Of a stretch of 64,000 nucleotides of DNA, positions 60,201 to 64,000 are shown piece by piece. The position numbers and the translations under genes were made by a program. This DNA comes from SIG437 sp045648985 (GTDB taxonomy: Bacteria; Bacillota; Clostridia; UBA1381; UBA9506), in NCBI GenBank assembly GCA_045648985.1, contig JAZROZ010000032.1:23961-87960 (forward strand), given 5' to 3'. Position 1 is the first letter of the stretch; every line of letters begins with the position of its first letter. The notes under the pieces were generated by a model that was given only the letters and a program-made list of their open reading frames with translations, did not search any database and had not been told where the DNA came from.

Positions 60201-60652
60201 TTTATTTTAAAAAGCGTATTATCTTCAAGCTGGTCAGATATGGAAAGTATGTCCTCCGGCATTACGCATGAACGTTTAAAATCTGATATAAGGTTTTGTA
60301 TTGTACTGACAAACCCGGGTTTTTTTTGAACATTTCCAAAAAGTGAAAGCTCACCTGATGCGGCATAAATTGCTTTTGCTGTCAAAATGTTTTTTTGAAT
60401 TTTATCGGGATTTTTCTTAAGCTCACCTGATTTTTTTAAAGCTTCATATGAAAGTCTTTTAAAAGACGTTGCAATGCATCTGTCTGTGATATAGCCTGTT
60501 TTATTAACAAGCTCAGTTTCTTTTGCGTGCGAAAACTGCTCAGGCACAATCACCATCACACTACCGCCATTTTCAGAAATTGACTTGGCTTCATTTAATA
60601 TATATTCACTTTTACCCGTTCCTGAGGCACCAAAAATTATGCCTAAAGCCAT
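57269..60652 (-). CDS. addB: ATP-dependent helicase-nuclease subunit AddB
   Basis: 1127 residues. N-terminal GASGTGKSEYILNEA (Walker A-like), helicase-like but degenerate middle; C-terminal RecB-family nuclease domain with GKIDRIDKYEKNGELYIKVI and DYKTGQKDFSL (catalytic D/DYK). The four Cys of the structural [4Fe-4S] cluster are visible in KYSGCPFSYF and in CAYCKFHSICAF. AddAB processes double-strand breaks for RecA. The partner addA is usually the next gene but is not found here; a YkgJ-like gene follows instead. Confidence 0.93.
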   Translation of the reverse strand: MALGIIFGASGTGKSEYILNEAKSISENGGSVMVIVPEQFSHAKETELVNKTGYITDRCIATSFKRLSYEALKKSGELKKNPDKIQKNILTAKAIYAASGELSLFGNVQKKPGFVSTIQNLISDFKRSCVMPEDILSISDQLEDNTLFKIKLNELALIYEKYQKFLDDKFIDDDDNISYLAKIIEQKADLKGTKIYIDEFFRFTTAELLAIESFLKVGADVFVSLCTPFLNKENNGIFAPVISTYYNLLSCAKKTGVEVFKPIYMEEKHRFKESAELSFLESEFAKYKCNSYNEETDNITLFAASDYYSEVTYLACRIKENVKKHNLRYKDIAIICGDTQTYKNIIKTVFEIYEIPIFLDAKRDVLAHPIVIMICSLFDILIGGTDTKYILSYIKSGYSTLNREETDFLENFILSGNIKKVDWLDNEKFLKRARSVFDDSEDLTETNEELAQKVLDLKQKLLSPVLKLKEMMLKSRKINDRVEALYSFFEDILLADKIRGKTDFLLKKGEHDAAKEYAEVYNIILEMLESLIICLNGESVGLERLYDLINAGFGECKIGVIPPVNDGVFFGDLPRSIARNVKQLYIIGANDGAFPPKAQIEGIINDEERILLKSKGMSLAPDTKKMTFDYDFMMYNTINISSEKLFISYPVSDLSGGGLRPAALVKKVKNIFPYLASSSDVDGKKQSPEDLIYSKKSAFNYLLGLKNLTVEQKKIYEKLEEDEKYLNMLLDAKQALRYKKEAQRLEPDVVKKLYYGGLKGSVSSFEKYSGCPFSYFITYGLSAKERKLFDIDTPDFGSLLHKVIDIFSKTVAESEKGFKDITKEECEKTVYEILDSLVDKMFIKKLYSEKKMLLLVKRLKKYAFRAAWAVCEHIKKGDFIPCAFEAEFSQNGEMSPVEIELPSGDKITLIGKIDRIDKYEKNGELYIKVIDYKTGQKDFSLSDIYNKLSLQLCVYITAVCENGDTILGKNPRAAGMFYFKLSDNTQKAATKNEVADDQYLDNYKMSGIVLDDKEIIDAMERNICGASKILPISFSKQGEIMHSRSKTATQIQLDTLKNYVKKVAGEIGREILEGRVDISPYNDGKNTACAYCKFHSICAFDEEEDCYRQIGTVKDDAVWALFEQNGV

Positions 60653-60689
60653 AAAATCAACTCCCTTTTTATGATAAACTTACTGTTTA

Positions 60690-60718
60690 ATTATATAACA
60701 AAATCGCCAAATGGTCAA
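60690..60718 (-). promoter_or_regulatory. sigma-A promoter of addB
   Basis: Minus strand TTGACC (60713-60718), 17 bases, TATAAT (60690-60695). The 348 bases between addB and the next gene hold this promoter, the opposite promoter at 60869 and a structured leader. Confidence 0.7.
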
Positions 60719-60868
60719 TTATTTTGAGCAAAAAACGAAAAAAAGACTGAAAAATGGTATTTTCACCCAAAAAAGTTATATAATAGATTATATCGTGCTT
60801 TTATTAAACTTTTGTAAAATTTTCTTAACAAGATTTTTAATGTTTCTTGTTTAAATAAGTATAATTGT

Positions 60869-60897
60869 TTGACTTTTGACCAAAAATGTTTTATAAT
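60869..60897 (+). promoter_or_regulatory. sigma-A promoter of the G5/3D gene
   Basis: TTGACT (60869-60874), 17 bases, TATAAT (60892-60897), giving a leader of about 100 bases. A TGATATACT extended -10 at 60964-60972 is a possible second start. Confidence 0.65.
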
Positions 60898-60906
60898 AGA
60901 TAACGC

Positions 60907-60961
60907 TTCTCAAAAAAAACGTAATAATTTTGTAACAACTTTTTTATAGTTGCATTGAGAA
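60907..60961 (+). promoter_or_regulatory. Structured leader of the G5/3D gene
   Basis: TTCTCAA (60907-60913) pairs with TTGAGAA (60955-60961), and TGTAAC (60931-60936) can pair with GTTGCA (60949-60954) with one G-U. The stems abut on the 3' side, leaving a bulge on the 5' side. It does not match a riboswitch I know. Confidence 0.3.
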
Positions 60962-61001
60962 CATGATATACTATATGTGTATATCGGAAAGGATGTATTT
61001 T

Positions 61002-62195
61002 ATGAGTATTAAGAGACTTTCAACAAAGAGTGTCTTAACCTGCCTTTTAGTTGTGGCTTTGGTTTTGGTCATCTCTGTTGTATTTTTAGGATTTGTTTTA
61101 CCTAAGGATGTAACTATTGTTGATTCAGGCTCCGAAACTTCAGTTACAACACTTGCTAAAACTGTTGAAGAAGTTTTAAAAGAAAAAAATATTTCTTTAT
61201 CTAAAAATGATTCTGTTAACCCTGAGCTATCTGCTGAAATTTCAGACGATATGATAGTTACAATCACGCGAGCAAAAACTGTAGAGCTACATGCAGACGG
61301 GAAAAACTATAAGCTCTGCACAACTAAAGAGACTGTATCTGAGCTTTTAGGTGAGTTTGACATCTCTTTAGGCAAAAAAGACCTTTTATCATGTGATATT
61401 AACGAAAAGCTCACAAACGGAATGGATATTACTGTTACACGTGCAAAAAATGTTACAGTTAAGGTAGATGGTAAGATTCACAACAAAACTACAAATATGC
61501 CTACTGTAAAAGATTTTTTAGATAATGTTTGTATTTATTTAAAGAAATATGATGAGGTTACTCCACCACTCGAAACACCAATAACAGAAGGTCTTGAAAT
61601 CAAAGTTGCACGTGTTACCGTTGATTATCAGACAGTAGAGGAAGCAATACCTTTTACCGTTGTTAAAAAACAGTCATCAGAGCATTTCAAGGGTGAAACC
61701 GTTGTTAAACAAAAAGGTGTTAATGGTCTTGCAAAAAACACTTACAGAGTGGTTAAAAGAGATGGAAAGCTTGTTTCTAAAACGCTTTCAAATTCAGAAA
61801 AAATAAAAGAATCTGTTGATAAGATTGTACTAGTCGGCACAAGAGAAAAACAAGGTCTTGCATCACGTGGCGATCTCAAATACAAAAAGGTTATAACATG
61901 TACTGCAACTGCTTATGACCCAGGTGTTCACAGCAACGGCAAATGGGCTGGAATGACCGCTACAGGCCGTCCTGCAGGTCCGGGCATCGTGGCTGTTGAC
62001 CCGAATGTTATTCCGCTCAACTCAAGACTCTACATCGAGTCAACTGATGACGGAAAATCGTGGAGCTATGGTTATTGTATTGCAGGTGATACGGGCGGTG
62101 CTATTAAAGGTAACAGAGTTGACCTTTGTTACAGCACAGTAGCTGAATGTTATCAGTTCGGCAGACGTCAGTGTAATGTTTATATTTTAGAATAG
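61002..62195 (+). CDS. DUF348/G5/3D-domain cell-wall protein (YabE/RpfB-like)
   Basis: 397 residues from ATG at 61002 after GGAAAGGATG. An N-terminal membrane anchor (about 10-32), three DUF348 repeats (TVEEVLKEKNISLSKND, TVSELLGEFDISLGKKD and TVKDFLDNVCIYLKKYD), a G5 domain (EEAIPFTVVKKQSSEHFKGE), and a C-terminal 3D domain with TCTATAYDPG, AVDPNVIPLNSRLYIE and AGDTGGAIKGNRVDL, named for its three Asp residues. 3D domains are lytic transglycosylase/MltA-like barrels; related YabE and resuscitation factors cleave peptidoglycan. Confidence 0.92.
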   Translation: MSIKRLSTKSVLTCLLVVALVLVISVVFLGFVLPKDVTIVDSGSETSVTTLAKTVEEVLKEKNISLSKNDSVNPELSAEISDDMIVTITRAKTVELHADGKNYKLCTTKETVSELLGEFDISLGKKDLLSCDINEKLTNGMDITVTRAKNVTVKVDGKIHNKTTNMPTVKDFLDNVCIYLKKYDEVTPPLETPITEGLEIKVARVTVDYQTVEEAIPFTVVKKQSSEHFKGETVVKQKGVNGLAKNTYRVVKRDGKLVSKTLSNSEKIKESVDKIVLVGTREKQGLASRGDLKYKKVITCTATAYDPGVHSNGKWAGMTATGRPAGPGIVAVDPNVIPLNSRLYIESTDDGKSWSYGYCIAGDTGGAIKGNRVDLCYSTVAECYQFGRRQCNVYILE

Positions 62196-62206
62196 ACAAA
62201 ATCTAT

Positions 62207-62244
62207 AAGAGTTGTAAAATATGTTTTACAACTCTTTTTTTTTT
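62207..62244 (+). terminator. Terminator of the G5/3D gene
   Basis: A 13-bp perfect stem AAGAGTTGTAAAA (62207-62219), TATG loop and complement (62224-62236), followed by a run of ten T. Confidence 0.9.
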
Positions 62245-62269
62245 GTGTAAAAAATGGGAATAAAAGATA

Positions 62270-62298
62270 TTTACAAATTATAAAAAATATAGTATAAT
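62270..62298 (+). promoter_or_regulatory. sigma-A promoter of lysS
   Basis: TTTACA (62270-62275), 17 bases, TATAAT (62293-62298). No T-box fits in the 50-base leader. Confidence 0.75.
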
Positions 62299-62351
62299 GT
62301 ATTATTAGGTATGATTATGAAAATATTTTTTTAATATACAGGAGGATAAAA

Positions 62352-63857
62352 ATGCAACAGGAAAATACTAATCCACAAGCCATAGAACAGGAGCTCGATT
62401 TAAAAGAAGTCTTAAGAGTAAGACGTGAAAAGTTAAAAGAACTTCAGGACGCAGGAAAAGACCCGTTCGTAGAAGTAAAATATGATAAAACCCACAGTGC
62501 TAAAGACATAAAAGATAATTTTGAAAAATATGAAGGTCAAATCGTATCCATAGCAGGCAGACTTATGTCAAAGCGTGGCATGGGTAAGGTTATGTTCTGC
62601 GATTTAGCGGATTTTAACGAAAGAATTCAGCTTTTTGTAAAAAAGGATTTACTCGAAGAATCATACGATGCTTTCAAAAGGCTTGACATCGGTGATATTG
62701 TAGGAGTTAAAGGTGAAGTCTTCAAAACTAAAACAGAAGAAATTTCAATCAAAATTCAAGAATATACTCTTTTAACAAAATCACTACTGCCGCTTCCGGA
62801 AAAATTCCACGGTCTTACAAATACAGACTTAAGATATCGTCAAAGATATGTCGATTTGATTATTAACCCTGAAGTTAAAGATACATTTATCAAACGTTCA
62901 AAGATATTAGCTGCAATTCGTAAATATTTGGCTGAGCAGGACTTTTTGGAAGTTGAAACACCAATGCTTGTTTCAAACGCAGGCGGTGCTGCTGCACGTC
63001 CGTTTGAGACTCATTTTAATGCTTTGGACGAAGATTTTAAGCTTCGTATATCCCTTGAGCTTTACTTAAAGAGATTAATTGTAGGCGGTCTTGACAGAGT
63101 TTACGAAATCGGCAGAGTGTTCAGAAACGAAGGTTTAGACACTCGTCACAATCCTGAATTTACACTTATGGAATTATATCAGGCATACACCGATTATCAT
63201 GGTATGATGGATTTAACAGAAAATCTCTACCTCTATGTTGCACAGGAGGTTTTAGGCACAACTAAAATCACCTATAATGGTATTGAAATGGATTTAGGAA
63301 AGCCGTTTGAGAGAATCACAATGCTTGACGCTGTTAAAAAATATTCAGGTGTTGATTTTAATGAAATCAAAACTTTAGAAGAAGCAAGAGCCATTGCTGA
63401 TGAAAAACACGTAGAATATGAAGAGCATCACAAAAAAGGTGATATCCTAAATCTCTTCTTTGAAGAATTTGTTGAAGAGCATTTAGTTCAGCCTACATTT
63501 GTTATGGACCATCCGATTGAGATTTCTCCGCTTACAAAGAAAAAGCCTGAAAATCCTGAATATGTTGAACGTTTTGAGTTCTTTATGAATGGTTGGGAAA
63601 TGGCAAACGCTTACTCAGAATTAAATGACCCCATCGACCAGAGAGAAAGATTTAAGGCTCAAGAAGCTCTTCTTGCTTTAGGCGATGAAGAAGCAAATAC
63701 TACAGACGAAGACTTTATGAATGCTTTAGAAATAGGTATGCCACCTACAGGCGGTATCGGTTTTGGTATAGACCGTATGTGTATGCTACTTACAGACTCT
63801 GCAGCAATTCGCGACGTACTTCTCTTCCCAACAATGAAGCCGTTGGATAACAAATAA
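62352..63857 (+). CDS. lysS: Lysyl-tRNA synthetase (class II)
   Basis: 501 residues. OB-fold anticodon domain (IVSIAGRLMSKRGMGKVMFC), then class II motifs: motif 1 near FLEVETPMLVSNAGGAAARP, motif 2 IGRVFRNEGLDTRHNPEFT, motif 3 GIGFGIDRMCMLLTDSAAIR. Length and order are typical of bacterial LysS. Single promoter directly upstream. Confidence 0.97.
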   Translation: MQQENTNPQAIEQELDLKEVLRVRREKLKELQDAGKDPFVEVKYDKTHSAKDIKDNFEKYEGQIVSIAGRLMSKRGMGKVMFCDLADFNERIQLFVKKDLLEESYDAFKRLDIGDIVGVKGEVFKTKTEEISIKIQEYTLLTKSLLPLPEKFHGLTNTDLRYRQRYVDLIINPEVKDTFIKRSKILAAIRKYLAEQDFLEVETPMLVSNAGGAAARPFETHFNALDEDFKLRISLELYLKRLIVGGLDRVYEIGRVFRNEGLDTRHNPEFTLMELYQAYTDYHGMMDLTENLYLYVAQEVLGTTKITYNGIEMDLGKPFERITMLDAVKKYSGVDFNEIKTLEEARAIADEKHVEYEEHHKKGDILNLFFEEFVEEHLVQPTFVMDHPIEISPLTKKKPENPEYVERFEFFMNGWEMANAYSELNDPIDQRERFKAQEALLALGDEEANTTDEDFMNALEIGMPPTGGIGFGIDRMCMLLTDSAAIRDVLLFPTMKPLDNK

Positions 63858-63975
63858 TTAAAAAAGTGCACTAAAATAGCGGGTTTGATGAATTGAAAAA
63901 AAGAAAATATACGCCAATTTACGTTTATGTTATGCCATAATATGCAAAACTTTATAAATTAAGGAGTAAATTAAA

Positions 63976-64000
63976 ATGTGTGAGAATAAAGTTGACATTG
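63976..64000 (+). CDS. Start of a gene cut off by the right edge
   Basis: ATG at 63976 follows AAGGAG by nine bases. Only the first eight codons are visible (MCENKVDI), too few to name a product. The 118 bases between lysS and this start are AT-rich and without a clear hairpin, so it may be read from an own promoter or with lysS. Confidence 0.5.

Noticed and set aside
62299..62351. T-box leader for lysS
   Set aside because: The promoter at 62270-62298 leaves a leader of about 45 bases, with no specifier stem or T-box sequence.
1..64000. Mobile elements, prophage, CRISPR arrays, tRNA or rRNA genes
   Set aside because: No transposase, integrase, phage structural genes, regular repeat-spacer arrays or recognisable tRNA/rRNA sequences were seen.

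Overview
The window is about 64 kb of AT-rich DNA from a spore-forming anaerobic member of the Clostridia (Firmicutes). Evidence for this: six or more sporulation genes (cotH, spoVM, a spoVB-like flippase, spoIIR, a spoIIQ-like M23 protein, ytfJ/gerW), an Rnf ferredoxin:NAD+ oxidoreductase, a trimeric [FeFe] hydrogenase, strong AGGAGG ribosome binding sites with frequent TTG/GTG starts, and clear sigma-A promoters. The gene content fits a strictly fermentative, gut-type clostridium. No rRNA, tRNA, CRISPR array, insertion sequence or prophage was seen.

Layout. 1-5.1 kb: a cut-off secreted glycosidase-like gene with cotH, then two genes of very small size (spoVM and a membrane peptide) behind a sigma-E-like promoter, a spoVB-like flippase and spoIIR. 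5.2-10.2 kb: the complete rnfCDGEAB operon. 10.2-13 kb: a small unknown gene, queT, nifU/iscU and cysteine desulfurase. 13-21 kb: rapZ-lysA, a spoIIQ-like gene divergent from an M14 peptidase, an HPr-like protein lacking the phospho-histidine, and an operon of a site-2 protease, scpA, scpB, DUF2953, ytfJ and a zinc-ribbon protein. 21-42 kb: a continuous minus-strand redox block (below). 42-52.7 kb: DUF1846 protein, a metallophosphoesterase/DUF4474 pair, SGNH hydrolase, rlmD, HAD phosphatase, upp-uraA and recN. 52.7-64 kb: argR, nadK, an AEC transporter, Gls24-proC, a YtxH-like small protein, YkgJ-like protein, addB, a G5/3D cell-wall protein, lysS, and the start of one more gene.

The redox block is the most striking part. 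Read in transcription order, it starts with a 13-gene operon: an LDH-scaffold enzyme carrying the malate-dehydrogenase Arg, hdrB, hdrC, hdrA, four Flx-type subunits (MvhD-like, FrhB-like, AsrA-like, AsrB-like), soluble fumarate reductase iron-sulfur and flavoprotein subunits, an AspT/SucE-family dicarboxylate exchanger, and both subunits of class I fumarase. This looks like a whole oxaloacetate-malate-fumarate-succinate path joined to a flavin-based electron-bifurcating NADH/ferredoxin complex, with no membrane anchor. It is followed by a DRTGG/HATPase/[FeFe]-hydrogenase-like/DRTGG/PHP module that looks like a hydrogen or redox sensor, and then by the hydC-HATPase-ferredoxin-hydB-hydA operon, whose promoter carries a Rex-type operator. 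Together with Rnf, these genes would exchange electrons among NADH, ferredoxin, H2 and fumarate.
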